Shown here one piece after another: positions 23,401 through 30,934 of a DNA stretch of 64,000 bases. The position numbers and the translations under genes are program-made. This DNA comes from Tritrichomonas musculus (taxonomy: Eukaryota > Parabasalia > Tritrichomonadida > Tritrichomonadidae), in assembly GCA_039105265.1 (NCBI GenBank), contig JAPFFF010000001.1:10912001-10976000 (forward strand). Reading direction: 5' to 3'. The first letter of the stretch is position 1. Every line of letters begins with the position of its first letter. Below the pieces are notes generated by a model. The model did not search any database. It saw only the letters and a list, made by a program, of their open reading frames with translations, and was not told where the DNA came from.

Positions 23401-26127
23401 TCTTCCATTGAAAAGTTTATCGAGCTCATTCAAATATGGGTAGATTTCGTTCACTTTTTCATCCAATTGTTTCAATAAAGAATTTTCACTTGCTTTGTCT
23501 GCTTCTTTCATTTTTTCTATATTTTCATGAATTGTTTGAATTTCGGTAATAAAAACAGGCATGTCAATTGACATCAAAGGCGCTTTTGTTATCTCTACAG
23601 AAACTCGATTCCATTGACTAGTTGAAGCAAATAAATTAGTAATGAAATCTGCTTCTTTCAAAACTTGATAAAATAAAGAAAAATCATTTCCTTTGAAATT
23701 AATAACTTCTTGATAATGCTTTAAACTTTCAACTTCTTTTGTCATTTTATCAAGTTTCCCTTTAATCTGTCTAACATTAGATAGCAAATTGTCAATCTCA
23801 TTCGATCTAATCGAATCAGGAAAAGATGTACAAATTGTGTGATACTTTTGTATCTTCATCATTATTTTCTTCAACTTTTGATGTAAAACAAAAGTGAATT
23901 TGTCAGAATTAAGATCTCGCATTTGTATCGATGCTTGATAATCAGCTTTAAATGTAGAAAATACAGAATGTAAAGGATTTTTAGTTTGACCTTTCAATGA
24001 AAAATGGACAGTATCAAAAAAGTTAAACATATCATCAACAAATTTAATTTCAATTTTAATGTATTCGGTTAATTTCTCTTCCATGTTGATGAAATCGCAA
24101 AAATCAATAAATCTTTCAAGCGTGTTTGGTTCTTTTTTCATTCTTTTACTACAATATTTCAATATTTTTGAAATCGACTCAATTTTTTCCATTGTCAAAT
24201 CATAAAGTGTCGCTTCTAGCGCTTTTAATGAATTCTTCGGAATTGGTGTCAAAATTGTTCGAAGTTGTCTCGAATCAATGAAAAGGGCATCATGATCTGA
24301 TGCAGATCGATAATGTGTCATCATTTCTTCATGAAGGCTAAACATGTCAATATCGCTCGCTATTTGACTGATATCGACCATTTTTTCTTTGGAGGTATCA
24401 AAATGAATCGGTTCTTCATTCAAATGCTCATTGGGAAGATTGGTGGCGGTTACGTCGATTGGATCAGAAGTTCCTCCACGTTCATGAATGTAATCGTTCG
24501 GATTCCAAGATAATTTTATCTTATAAATAGGAAAGAAAGACAAATATTGTTGTGAGGCTTTTTCAACTTCTTTGAAAGACGATCGAAAAACATTCAAAAT
24601 TCGATCTTTAATTAAAGGGAAGTTTTTGTTACATTCAACAAACTGTTCAAAGGTGGGACCTTCCTCAAAAAGTGGAGTAATTGAATCACCAAGGGTTTCT
24701 CTCAATTGTGATCGTAATTTGGTCGAATGAAGGATACGTGGAAGATTCTGTATTAATGATATTGAACTATCTAATGTTTCACTAACTTCATTTAAAAGGG
24801 TTTCTAAGGTAGGAGTATAAATTAGATTCCCATCATCACTGAATGAAATCTCAATGGTGAAGATTGAAGCGACATCTTGGGTGACATTTCCTTCTGCTAT
24901 CTGCCAGCATTCAAGACAGCTCCTAACAAGAGATTCTAGTAAAATATAATCAATTAAACGGACAAAATTGGTAAAGGCTGAAATTTCTGCTTGAACAACT
25001 TCTTTTCGTCGGACTTTCTCTGATTGCTTCTTCCTTTCAAGAACAATCAATTGATGAAGATTCGGATTTTGCCGTTTTATCTCAGGAAAGTCGGAATCTT
25101 TGACTAGTCTTCGTTCTGGATTCTTAATATCTGTAATTAAATTCTTCAAAAGACCTACTGAATAATCTATAAACATAGAATACTCTTCTTTTAATACTTC
25201 TCTGTTTTGATTGGTTAAATCTTGAAATTCTGTTAAGAGATATTTTTTCGATGGATGAAATGAGAGAAGATGGTCCCTTAAAATCATATCTGATGAGTTG
25301 TTTAAAAATTCTATGACAGTTGCAAAAAATCCTGGATTGTTATAATATGAGAATTCATATACTTCATCTAGTAATTGTTCAAATCTTTGACGCATTACAA
25401 AATTTTTCCAAATACGAAATGGCTTCCAAAAGTAATACTGATTGAATGTGCGAAGTTTACGGATAGCTTTAAATATCGATGTTTCCTTTGACCATTGATC
25501 TAGCGAAATACTATCAGTATTTCCATCAGGTAAAACATGCGTAACACCACTTGCTGACATTGTAAAATATTCGTTTCGAATTTGCGTAGAGGTAACTTTT
25601 ACTAAATCATACGGCGAAAAATATGGATCTTTTCTATCACCAGCAAAATTAAGATAAATAAACCTATGTCCACGGCCATCTTTTCTTTTTGAAAAATAAG
25701 CAACTGGGTCTTCACTAAACAAAAGAGAATTTTTTTCTGTTTCTATTCGTTTTTGAATAATTTGAGATCCTTTAAATTCAGGATATTTAATATTTGATAT
25801 AGGTTTATTCGTTAGTAAAGATGGCATTAATTGTATTGGATCTGGAATTGTCGCGGTAACAGGTCGTGTTATATTTTTATGAACTCCCAACTGCTTAACT
25901 GTTTTTGTTTTCAATGCAAGAAGGCGAGGATTTTGCATTTTAAGTAATGCATCATTTTCTGATCCACCTGGTTTTACGACATCGTAAGCGTTTATTGATT
26001 GTTCAAGTAGATTCGCACCAAATAAACTACTTGAACTTTTTTTTTCTTTGGGATTTTGTACCATTCTTTGTCCACATGCTGTTTTAACTAATCTTGGTAA
26101 ATTAAATTGTCGATTATCATCATCCAT
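14419..26127 (-). CDS. Axonemal-type dynein heavy chain with degenerate AAA1
   Basis: An intact 3902-residue dynein heavy chain, somewhat shorter than the usual 4100-4600. Residues about 170-270 carry an inner-arm-like N-terminal signature (YFTMSASGVTHV … FWKPFRIWKNFV), pointing to the single-headed DNAH6/DNAH14-like group. A helical tail and linker precede the motor. AAA1, near residue 1412, has LFGCRGKKH where GxxGxGKT is expected. Its Walker B-like segment is WICFEGIEK (catalytic Glu lost), and sensor I reads GTPSFYK (Asn lost). AAA2 has an intact P-loop GPPNSGKST (about 1710) but FNGP for FDGP. AAA3 is the best site: GSRMTGKTS (about 2070) and VLIFEDV (about 2130). AAA4 has GSDGSGRYSL (about 2364), close to the normal family form. 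The stalk coiled coils flank a microtubule-binding region (about 2575-2855), followed by AAA5/6 and a C-terminal extension ending in VCQIPCVFM. It probably sits in the flagellar axoneme. Confidence 0.95.
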   Translation of the reverse strand: MDDDNRQFNLPRLVKTACGQRMVQNPKEKKSSSSLFGANLLEQSINAYDVVKPGGSENDALLKMQNPRLLALKTKTVKQLGVHKNITRPVTATIPDPIQLMPSLLTNKPISNIKYPEFKGSQIIQKRIETEKNSLLFSEDPVAYFSKRKDGRGHRFIYLNFAGDRKDPYFSPYDLVKVTSTQIRNEYFTMSASGVTHVLPDGNTDSISLDQWSKETSIFKAIRKLRTFNQYYFWKPFRIWKNFVMRQRFEQLLDEVYEFSYYNNPGFFATVIEFLNNSSDMILRDHLLSFHPSKKYLLTEFQDLTNQNREVLKEEYSMFIDYSVGLLKNLITDIKNPERRLVKDSDFPEIKRQNPNLHQLIVLERKKQSEKVRRKEVVQAEISAFTNFVRLIDYILLESLVRSCLECWQIAEGNVTQDVASIFTIEISFSDDGNLIYTPTLETLLNEVSETLDSSISLIQNLPRILHSTKLRSQLRETLGDSITPLFEEGPTFEQFVECNKNFPLIKDRILNVFRSSFKEVEKASQQYLSFFPIYKIKLSWNPNDYIHERGGTSDPIDVTATNLPNEHLNEEPIHFDTSKEKMVDISQIASDIDMFSLHEEMMTHYRSASDHDALFIDSRQLRTILTPIPKNSLKALEATLYDLTMEKIESISKILKYCSKRMKKEPNTLERFIDFCDFINMEEKLTEYIKIEIKFVDDMFNFFDTVHFSLKGQTKNPLHSVFSTFKADYQASIQMRDLNSDKFTFVLHQKLKKIMMKIQKYHTICTSFPDSIRSNEIDNLLSNVRQIKGKLDKMTKEVESLKHYQEVINFKGNDFSLFYQVLKEADFITNLFASTSQWNRVSVEITKAPLMSIDMPVFITEIQTIHENIEKMKEADKASENSLLKQLDEKVNEIYPYLNELDKLFNGRMQPHHWNKLFQICGKQNAYYSQIKIAELMKYGILKEKEKIQDVTTTSQGESQLEAEFQAISLHWNNVEIPLVESHDDTTTMASTIRLGTLDQLYSEINQTQTHLQSMLQIPFVKCISDDIHQLSLKIQDAAQILEAWQQFQLNWFLISPVFHQDDSKANLIKESTKFQMIKKRWSQLIKHTMSNRKLFQVCSFPQLLNLINENINTLNSIMTSLDKYLDIKRQSFPRLYFVSNMELITMISTTDFSVMSQHFSKLFMHIKGADFQSFDKSDILASSHSKVKTFSKIRVSGFVGNDGDTFVFNEPVVCDGMMEDWLCNIKDTMISTFKDTLSSSLARFSSSNLPDWLITVPTHIAVLTLYISFTRDIEECFTNFESNSRSFSTYESQLIDKFKNLKLALANPNDRNELMKISNIATLINYQVSKIASISEQYPNYSQRMNWMNHLRVSYDLKANQFRIHFGETVTESGYEYFGSCRQLIMTPTYEKAMLNILTHMNDDRIPFLFGCRGKKHLLNMIASVYGRFLYLAPSFIEDELLFNRLFVATKNCGSWICFEGIEKQNQETAAYLYNTLRGVGDMRTPTFTFPKTSKFFFLGTPSFYKSDNQIFPQIKSFFKPVAFSAPDLRVISMTKLNVLGFKSLKSSAFKIYSVVNTIIHTFDSLLTKSALIIILQVIENAHNLLEDVIHSNKIQFLNYYEDYETAEQYAIARALYQQFRYLVHPSQMKILLQIIYSGFRLFDSYENFVNLLTRPNCLNVEEAEGLIRESMREIVDRSRCPGDYITEQVISLYNLLLTRSVIFIAGPPNSGKSTVIKCIQKCFMKLSQNADIINRFPEIRPIRITNVYHESQPETVMYNRFENHGNLYSYMYELMQFEKTHHCILKFNGPITPSFTRHITEMAQETRFSFETFDSFTFSPKFHIFVETENFSDFSPSLLSIAGILTMKNLQATSISADCALSPIPEIIFNRAKELVKPSYSIDLIHSEFIEKLPKVIQIVDEINKDKQIDLVYIMDVLPCQSLVYAFSYMQAQRITVDPVAVRKVLALSFYATFSTILNEKESENELNLKLIELFNAKVPSEWSGFDVPKQFIENYPKPTLNDTILYDNELVPITNINKLNDKPITTTSSDSYHKRIYVYSANLLPPLFKSSILLDSQSHIFLQGSRMTGKTSFLHLLFNDNPSFQPIYINVSESTSNDSILQFLGTHTLATVKKYVMMNRDQRYVLIFEDVSPQNLRAIEVIRMLIEKKKLPQTIETDPKFLNYAEVSSFSVLVTSSHSIQKFPKRFVSHFMPINLPQISPETIHHIFHSKAAFLGVSGSPIEKAFDCVKNEIKDDNKGKFDFLHLLDILPKIEGEEEIDNCIKFDLNLFMNHPFDDLDCDSLFFPEILYDSESKIEIKSENRDLKKLKESLEFVFKNFQEVAKSPLSVRFYRPVIYKWACLQRLICTPGGSCFLQGSDGSGRYSLTRFTAFLRNFDFYSLNENNFKSDFTDAILKCIKNKHQCIVFIRDNIKTHKIVKRILLFSKNHEFLDFMSSEESDQLYKENLNMNELHPQSRIMGHRSICHYLQDNFHVVIAISPDFKVHKYPHILTLHSDLDEKQFEMCAIDEFKENSAIPDHIPSLFAKLHTKFGFCQNQFYDFIQTFQFYFSSEKASESKLSEDKKNSLLFLQKIRDLSKDISAGLNDLEPKIANSDTNADELKVKYGEKKTMIEDTLKCFAEEESVFTDRNSELHETINELNEELADELTKVDKTRKEFAALRNEDIECLKVLADSPPSRLVSLLHILCLYLQIEFKYETTGKSFLLSNSFLDRIKNEIDHLNVPDFVLESTNPIFEREKFETKDFVSIAPPAVTIYLWIQSVNIYANTQMKINHAKQEIRTNLKQLDLLGEKNSEKKKEIDALQKELEEERKIIQNKEKELDELVKQRDELETKKSQIESILDSIEGIEEKCQKVNDNQQQVSEMLSLSFYLVYCGPFDISKRFETLEFVFNELKNIEKDPFFFIALKLAEITARNRHNYSQNTKNDLNSTKVEFEGRHILSSLRPVLVSDTDGIVMNYIQSKIENIQMISIYHANFMNSIMVSLPAGQTVGITDVIELNDDLETIIRLIMSAAEKVIINKQGVTVNKKFRVILFTRERKEKIKNDLLNRVCFVDSFDFSLIAAKEMISKTLINRFSPHIIEKIEMIEKSEFERTFSIENKEKEIISLFSSLLNNDQFFSEIDTINKLKEEYQRNKHELTSEMIDSYSQEIKENINDYQSIIRTTELLFESFSRNLKTSKIFTYKMFIELIDSCFTSTNNSGIGHLHMQTAAQKERDKEKEKERENQEKLNLINNLTKKLMITVPVVDSFCLLFLTTIKDREDYKEIVSSIANKYNTKADVDEWKRIKKDIFESIKNDSNILDIYSFLMKTITTFYEDCQYPIFPIETFSTSNTIIIQCEENSDPIPLLKQFMTMRNRNDSFIMFNLTEEMKNADEISAVINHGFWICLIYSKASIKASGFISDFVTRSTLSTKLIVVCHTLEYLPTNLISKARIFNYSNFPSIRLQMMQIFQHYQTSIRSSTDPSLIKKMTYITSILFSLLNFRSFLLSPAGFTDFNFLPEILMKEIVDKFRFLLDSEDHELYFRNVRDYLNDVLFGGHCIDTFDRRKLRLHIYQIFNSIEKVSFVDSNSKEDELWVVPPEAPIGNYIHFFEKYPFISSTDILLMDRKTASVIENWNLGRIFIKPFIEIQEIEATKEIINEIKIENFCVSLEKVQRSKNEKNAAVNLVFLNEIKEFNKIVLLMMKSKDKINKLKKEWKEGIGYIESDNLNEFIQFVKEKKKFLEKLPSQEIDARFFKDMKGLLYAHLSDFCRRMNETMDNVELELKTSPSDFFSLVMKNLKSYGAKVEPSTIFNSNNTARSDEFQISAAVNENSPFIKVPTLYINVVKKSQKNYRIFMCPMFLSLPSRQFANQCDLCRTDGYTNNFITYLSVKANVNDKYLIANNACIVCQIPCVFM

Positions 26128-26395
26128 TTAATTAAATTTAATTAATCTTAAGATTTTTTAAAGATTTTTTAAGAAAAAAAAAAAACGATTTTTTTTTGAA
26201 GGCTTAACAAAAAGTTGCACATTCTCTTCAAACAAATAAACTATGAAAAAGTTACAATAGAAAAAGTAGCTACGAGTTCTTAATTTCAGAATAAGTGGTT
26301 GAAAATTAATAAAAAGTTAATTATTTGTCTAAGAAATTTGAATCAAATATTAAAATTTACTCAGAAAATATCATAAAGGAGTAAGATAAAAAAAG
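26128..26395. promoter_or_regulatory. Divergent promoter region, dynein / CCCH protein
   Basis: 268 bp between the ATGs of the dynein (minus) and zinc-finger (plus) genes. It contains poly-A/T tracts and TCATAAAGG at 26371, which fits an initiator (A+1 at 26373, 23 nt before the plus-strand ATG). No comparable motif is clear for the dynein side. Confidence 0.45.
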
Positions 26396-27685
26396 ATGAA
26401 AAGAGGAGGAGGTGGCAATTATAAATCTCAAAATCGAAAGCCTCCTCATACTCCAGATCCGAGATCATTCCGAGCACCTCCTGGTGAAGAAGCAAATGAA
26501 ACAGTCAAACTCCACCAAAAGCCTTGCAAATTCTGGAAATTTGGCAAGTGCAATTGGGGATGGGGGTGCCGATTTCTCCATGGAAACACGCTTGCTGATG
26601 ATCCTCGACGACCTGAATATCGTGGTCCTGCCATTGACTTTACGCAATTTCCAAGACCTATGGCAACTTCACCAATCTCGCAGTTATCACACACAGATGA
26701 CCAGAGCCGCATTAAACAAATACGAAACCCTCTTGTCGAAATTGTTGTAAGCGGAAATCAAGGGTTTGCACTTGCCTCAGTTATTAAAGATATTTGCCTT
26801 CGAAACTTTATTGATGTTCTCTATTTTAAAGCAACAACTGAAAATCCTTTTCCAATTATGACATCAGAAGCAGCCAAAGAAAAAATTTCATCAAAGAGTT
26901 CCGATTTCATTATATTCATAGATTTCAATGTTATTATTTTATATCCAGATTCTGTTTCTGTTACACAACAAAATATATCAGATGTTATTCACCGTCGCTG
27001 GGACATAATGAATAATAACTTATCACTTGATCAAATTGAATTACTAAGCATGACTGATATAGAAGCTATAATCACAAAATTAACATCTCTTGAAAACATT
27101 GCTACAACTGTAGGCGAATTTCAAGATGAAACTTCAAACATTATTTCATCTTTGTCTCTAGAAAATTGTCGTACAACACAACAACAACTTGTAGCTTTTA
27201 GAAAAAAGCTCACCATTTTTTTTGGTCGATTAAATCTAGCTAATTCAATCATTGCAGATATGCCTTTATATGCAACAATGACACCAATAAAAGGATCAAT
27301 CGTTCCATCTTTTGTCCCATCAGCTAGTGGCCTTTCGCCTCCAATGCAGCGCGTTTTGTCATATACTATTGGAGTTTATTTAACTCAAATTCATGTGTGC
27401 ACTTATCATATCAATAAGCTTCTCAATGAATTTGTTGTAACCACATCTTGCTTCCCAACTGTAGCATCAACTTCTATATCAATTCATCCAACGCCATTAT
27501 GCGCTTTACCCATTGAAGCAATTTTTCATGACGATATTCAGCGTTATAATATTGAATACGGTAGAAGACTTGAACCAGACGTTAACGTTGATGTAAGAAC
27601 ACCGTATTATATTAATTTTCGTGATACGGATGGAACTGATCCATTCAATCACTATTTCCAAGGCTTTGGTCCTGGGAAAATGTGA
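26396..27685 (+). CDS. CCCH zinc-finger protein
   Basis: 429 residues. A single CCCH finger, C44-x7-C52-x5-C58-x3-H62 (CKFWKFGKCNWGWGCRFLH), follows a basic Gly/Pro/Arg-rich N-terminus (MKRGGGGNYK). This finger type usually binds single-stranded RNA or acts in nuclear-pore-linked mRNA export proteins. The remaining about 340 residues have alpha/beta and helical stretches, including FIIFIDFNVIILYPDSV, that I do not recognise. A role in mRNA metabolism is inference from the finger alone. Head to head with the dynein gene. Confidence 0.85.
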   Translation: MKRGGGGNYKSQNRKPPHTPDPRSFRAPPGEEANETVKLHQKPCKFWKFGKCNWGWGCRFLHGNTLADDPRRPEYRGPAIDFTQFPRPMATSPISQLSHTDDQSRIKQIRNPLVEIVVSGNQGFALASVIKDICLRNFIDVLYFKATTENPFPIMTSEAAKEKISSKSSDFIIFIDFNVIILYPDSVSVTQQNISDVIHRRWDIMNNNLSLDQIELLSMTDIEAIITKLTSLENIATTVGEFQDETSNIISSLSLENCRTTQQQLVAFRKKLTIFFGRLNLANSIIADMPLYATMTPIKGSIVPSFVPSASGLSPPMQRVLSYTIGVYLTQIHVCTYHINKLLNEFVVTTSCFPTVASTSISIHPTPLCALPIEAIFHDDIQRYNIEYGRRLEPDVNVDVRTPYYINFRDTDGTDPFNHYFQGFGPGKM

Positions 27686-27893
27686 AAATTAGTTTATTAA
27701 TAAAGATTTTGTTAGAGAAATTTTTCTTTAATAAAGATTTTTAGATCCTGTTAATAAAAAAAAAATAAAATAAATTCTTTTTTTCGATTCGACATTGTAT
27801 GCATTCTGCGCTTGCGATAAAAAACGCGGATTATTAATTTTATTAAATAATATAATATTCTGGATTCATTGTAAAGAAACAAAAAAATAATCA

Positions 27894-28604
27894 CTATGTA
27901 TTATTATTATCGCTATTTGATTCTGGATATTGAATACCTTCTTTTTTAAATTGATTTTGAACGTAATTTCTTAAAGTGTAAAGCGTTTGGGGTTTACAAG
28001 AAGTTAAATTACAAACAAACTCGCCAGTAGCGGACTTGCTATTTGATGGTTCCAGTGATCTTACAATAGAAATTACTCCATTCATTGTTTTATCATTTTC
28101 TATCATCTTTATTGCCTTTACAAGGAGACGTGTTTCAAGTGAATCAAATGGCATGAAAAGTGGTTCACTTGGATCCGTTTCAATTCTATACTTTAATTCT
28201 TCCATAGGTTGTTCTGCTGTACTAAGAGACTGAATAAGATCAGAATAGGTATTTTTTAAATTATTTGTCCAAACAGAAATATTAGATGAATTAGAAAAAG
28301 CTTTTTTCTTCATCTTTGAAACATATTGTTTCAATTCATTTGCACATATTTTGGCAACTTTCTCATTACAAAGAGGTAAAACCGCATCTAAAAAAGAATT
28401 TAAACGGCTAAAAAACATACTATATGAAGTTATTTTCCCATCTATTAAATCTTTTTCTATTGTTTCTAAATGATCGCATTTTAAATTTCGTAAACGCTGG
28501 TAGTGGATTTCACCAGATTCATTCAGAAGAAATGGACGGCAAATAGGACGGCACATCAGTTTTTTTAATATTTTTAAACATGATTGAACTCTTAATTGAT
28601 CCAT
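27894..28604 (-). CDS. Small BET-like protein: divergent bromodomain plus ET domain
   Basis: 236 residues. Residues about 8-95 have the helical pattern of a bromodomain (CLKILKKLM … RPFLL … YSMFFSRLNSFLDAV), but the usual YN of the acetyl-lysine pocket is not obvious; LPLCNEKV takes its place. Residues about 155-220 look like a NET/ET domain: a helix, then GVISIVRSLEPS, an acidic gap, and TLYTLRNYVQNQF, matching the xVVxIIxxxEPS … LRELxxYV layout of BET proteins. Bromodomain plus ET defines BET chromatin readers (Brd2/4, Bdf1), which normally have two bromodomains and are much larger. This would be a minimal nuclear version, perhaps with altered ligand binding. The ET call is stronger than the bromodomain call. 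Head to head with the secreted protein gene. Confidence 0.65.
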   Translation of the reverse strand: MDQLRVQSCLKILKKLMCRPICRPFLLNESGEIHYQRLRNLKCDHLETIEKDLIDGKITSYSMFFSRLNSFLDAVLPLCNEKVAKICANELKQYVSKMKKKAFSNSSNISVWTNNLKNTYSDLIQSLSTAEQPMEELKYRIETDPSEPLFMPFDSLETRLLVKAIKMIENDKTMNGVISIVRSLEPSNSKSATGEFVCNLTSCKPQTLYTLRNYVQNQFKKEGIQYPESNSDNNNT

Positions 28605-28712
28605 TTTTTATATTCTTATCATTTAGATTGGTTTTGTGAAATGAAAAAAGAAAAATTATAAACAAAATTTTTGTGTGATTATTTGTCTGAACAGATAATC
28701 AAAATTTGAAAA

Positions 28713-29315
28713 ATGATTTCTTTATCTATATTCGTATGCTTTGCAGTTAGTGCTAGATTGCCAACATATAAATACTTTGTTATTCCGGATGGATATGTTG
28801 AGATTGATATTAAAGAAGAAATTGTGAAAAACTGCTTCGAATATGGCAGAGATTTAGTTAAAAAATTCTTGGATGAATTTTCAGGCCCTCATCCAATTGT
28901 TTTACTCCATGCGTGGCATAAAAAAGGAGATGACGGGGATTACTATGCATGCGAAGTTCTTCGAATGAAAATCAGATATTTAATTATTGTTCATATCCCA
29001 AATACTGAAAAAACAGAAAATAAATTCCTTCATTCTGTTCGTATATTAAATGAAGAAGGTCCTGGCGGCGTTCACTGGTTACATCCACCGAGTGATGTTC
29101 TTGAAGAAACAATGAAAGCAATAAATGAAAAATATGGAAATGATATTAAGCTTAGGAATGTTGCTGTTTATAAAACGGTCATGAAATATAATAAGTTTGG
29201 ACAAATTGTAATAGATGCTACAAAAAACGATGAAAGAATGCTCTTTAATGTCAATTTAATTCAAAAATTCGGCGAAAGTGAATTCAAGGTATCTTCAATT
29301 GATCAAATCTATTAA
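28713..29315 (+). CDS. Putative secreted protein
   Basis: 200 residues. The first about 14 form a short hydrophobic signal peptide (MISLSIFVCFAVSA, likely cleaved before RLP). The mature part is alpha/beta, with HPIVLLHAWHKKGDDGDYYACEV, IRYLIIVHIP and a C-terminal segment ERMLFNVNLIQ. There is no second membrane segment, so it is probably secreted or lysosomal. The compact helix-then-strands pattern recalls small cystatin-like folds, but the QxVxG motif is absent and I do not assign a family. Its ATG is 108 bp from that of the BET-like gene. Confidence 0.7.
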   Translation: MISLSIFVCFAVSARLPTYKYFVIPDGYVEIDIKEEIVKNCFEYGRDLVKKFLDEFSGPHPIVLLHAWHKKGDDGDYYACEVLRMKIRYLIIVHIPNTEKTENKFLHSVRILNEEGPGGVHWLHPPSDVLEETMKAINEKYGNDIKLRNVAVYKTVMKYNKFGQIVIDATKNDERMLFNVNLIQKFGESEFKVSSIDQIY

Positions 29316-30123
29316 ATTGTTCATACAATTTATACAGTTGTTATTTTCTATGCAATGTACATTTAAAATTATTCTAATAATAAATGTTTATAGTTAACTT
29401 ATAATTCTCAGTATTTTTAGTGAAGGATTTTGATTCAAAGATTTTGAAAATAATTAATTTATCATTTTAAAGTTATGCATAATGCTGTTTAATTTGTAAA
29501 ATGTTTACCTTGGAATGCTTATTTTATATTTCCTCTATTATGCCATAAAAAAATGAAATTTATTTTTAATATATCGAAAATTTTTATATTCAATATAAAA
29601 TTTGTGTCTAATTCAATTTTTTTTTAACAAACAAACAAGAGAAAGTTTTTTTATAATGTCAACCATTTATATAAATTTCGCTCATTTTTTGATAATATGA
29701 AATTGCATTTATTAAATTTTTAAATTACACTAAAATTTAGGGGAAAAGTGGCCGTATTAAAGAAAAGTGGACGTCACTTAACTTTCTAATTCAATTTGTT
29801 TAATAATCTCAATTTTTTCATATAAGTTCAGAATATTTTTCTGATAAAAATATATTAACGAGATTTTATAAAATAAAAGCTTTGAAATTTTATATCTTTT
29901 TCAATTATTTATATTAAAATTGAAGGAAAAAGTTATGTGACGCCTACTTATTCTCAAAGACACCGACTTTTTCATACTTCTTTATAAATCTTTTCAATGA
30001 TATATTGTTTATATAAAACGGTTTTTTTTAGTACAAGAAAATTTTATTGAGAAATGTTAGGCCAATTATCATCTCTTAATTTTTATCGTTATCAATTTTT
30101 CAGCCTTGCTAAAAAAGTGTCAT
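29316..30123. other. Gene-free gap upstream of eIF1
   Basis: About 0.8 kb of AT-rich DNA containing the 235-bp inverted-repeat element described separately and, at its end, the eIF1 promoter (TCATA overlapping the start). Nothing else recognised. Confidence 0.55.
29740..29974. mobile_element. Degenerate MITE-like inverted-repeat element (235 bp)
   Basis: Arms of about 45 bp at 29740-29788 and 29926-29974 are imperfect inverted copies. The core AAGTGGACGTCACTTAACTTT at 29765 reads AAGTAGGCGTCACATAACTTT in reverse at 29930-29950, 18 of 21. The element is bounded by TA on both sides (29738-29739 and 29975-29976), consistent with a Tc1/mariner-type TA duplication, though a TA pair is weak evidence in such AT-rich DNA. 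No coding content. Confidence 0.45.
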
Positions 30124-30474
30124 ATGAGCACAGACCCATTCCAAGGTATTGACTCAAATGATGACCCCTTCAATGATGCTGACCCAAGTTCTATCGTCAC
30201 ATCTGAACCAGCCCTCGACATTCACATTCGAATTCAACAAAGGAACTCACGTAAGTGCATAACTATTGTGCAAGGACTTCCAAAAAAACTCAATATGAAG
30301 AAAGTTTTACAATACTTCAAACGAAACTTTTGCTGCAACGGATCTATTGTTGAAGACGAAACTGCTGGAAAAGTTCTTCAGCTTCAAGGTGACCAAAGAA
30401 AAGTTATTCAAGATTTCTTAATCGAACAAAAGATTTGCACCAAAGATCAAGTTAAAATTCACGGGGTTTTATGA
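30124..30474 (+). CDS. SUI1: Translation initiation factor eIF1 (SUI1)
   Basis: 116 residues starting at the ATG at 30124 (MSTDPFQ). The frame is open six codons earlier, but from TTG. It has the SUI1 fold: an N-terminal flexible segment with DPFNDAD, then IHIRIQQRNSRKCITIVQGL, a helix (MKKVLQYFKRNFCCNG), strand pair VLQLQGDQR and the C-terminal IEQKICTKDQVKIHG. These match eIF1, which binds the 40S P-site region and enforces AUG selection. Length and motifs are normal for the family. TCATA overlaps the start, so the leader may be only about 2 nt, as in many trichomonad mRNAs. A T25 homopolymer lies about 75 bp past the stop. Confidence 0.97.
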   Translation: MSTDPFQGIDSNDDPFNDADPSSIVTSEPALDIHIRIQQRNSRKCITIVQGLPKKLNMKKVLQYFKRNFCCNGSIVEDETAGKVLQLQGDQRKVIQDFLIEQKICTKDQVKIHGVL

Positions 30475-30934
30475 ACTCGTTTTTTTTTATTCTATTTTAC
30501 TAAAAAAATAATTTCAATTTATATTCAATTTCGCTTTCTTTCTTCATTGCTTTTTTTTTTTTTTTTTTTTTTTTTCACATTCAAGTTAGATTTCAAATAT
30601 TAATATTTCAAGATGAATACATCTAAAGTTTGAACCTGAAAAAATTTTTGGCGAAATTAACTCACAAAAAGTTGGTTTTCAAAAAAAATGTTGGTGAGAT
30701 GAACGTTTATTTATTAGAATATATATATATATTGTGGTTTACACTCTAACGAAAATTGGTATTAGAAATTGATTTGTTTCATAGACACCACTATCTGTTC
30801 AGTCTAAAGGAAAAGAAGAATTATAGCTATATCCGCATCATATTATATATTATCATATTTTTTTATTATTATTTTTATTTGAAAACATATTATGTAAAAC
30901 ATTGATAATAAATAATTGATAAAAAGCAACTTTG
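30475..30934. other. Convergent gap with 25-T homopolymer
   Basis: About 460 bp between the converging eIF1 and NXF-like genes. It contains an uninterrupted run of 25 T at 30551-30575 and an (AT)n tract near 30720. No gene recognised. Confidence 0.6.

Noticed and set aside
30551-30575. 25-T homopolymer as a terminator or retroposon tail
   Set aside because: Poly-T/A tracts are common in this AT-rich DNA and there is no adjacent duplicated target or retroposed gene.
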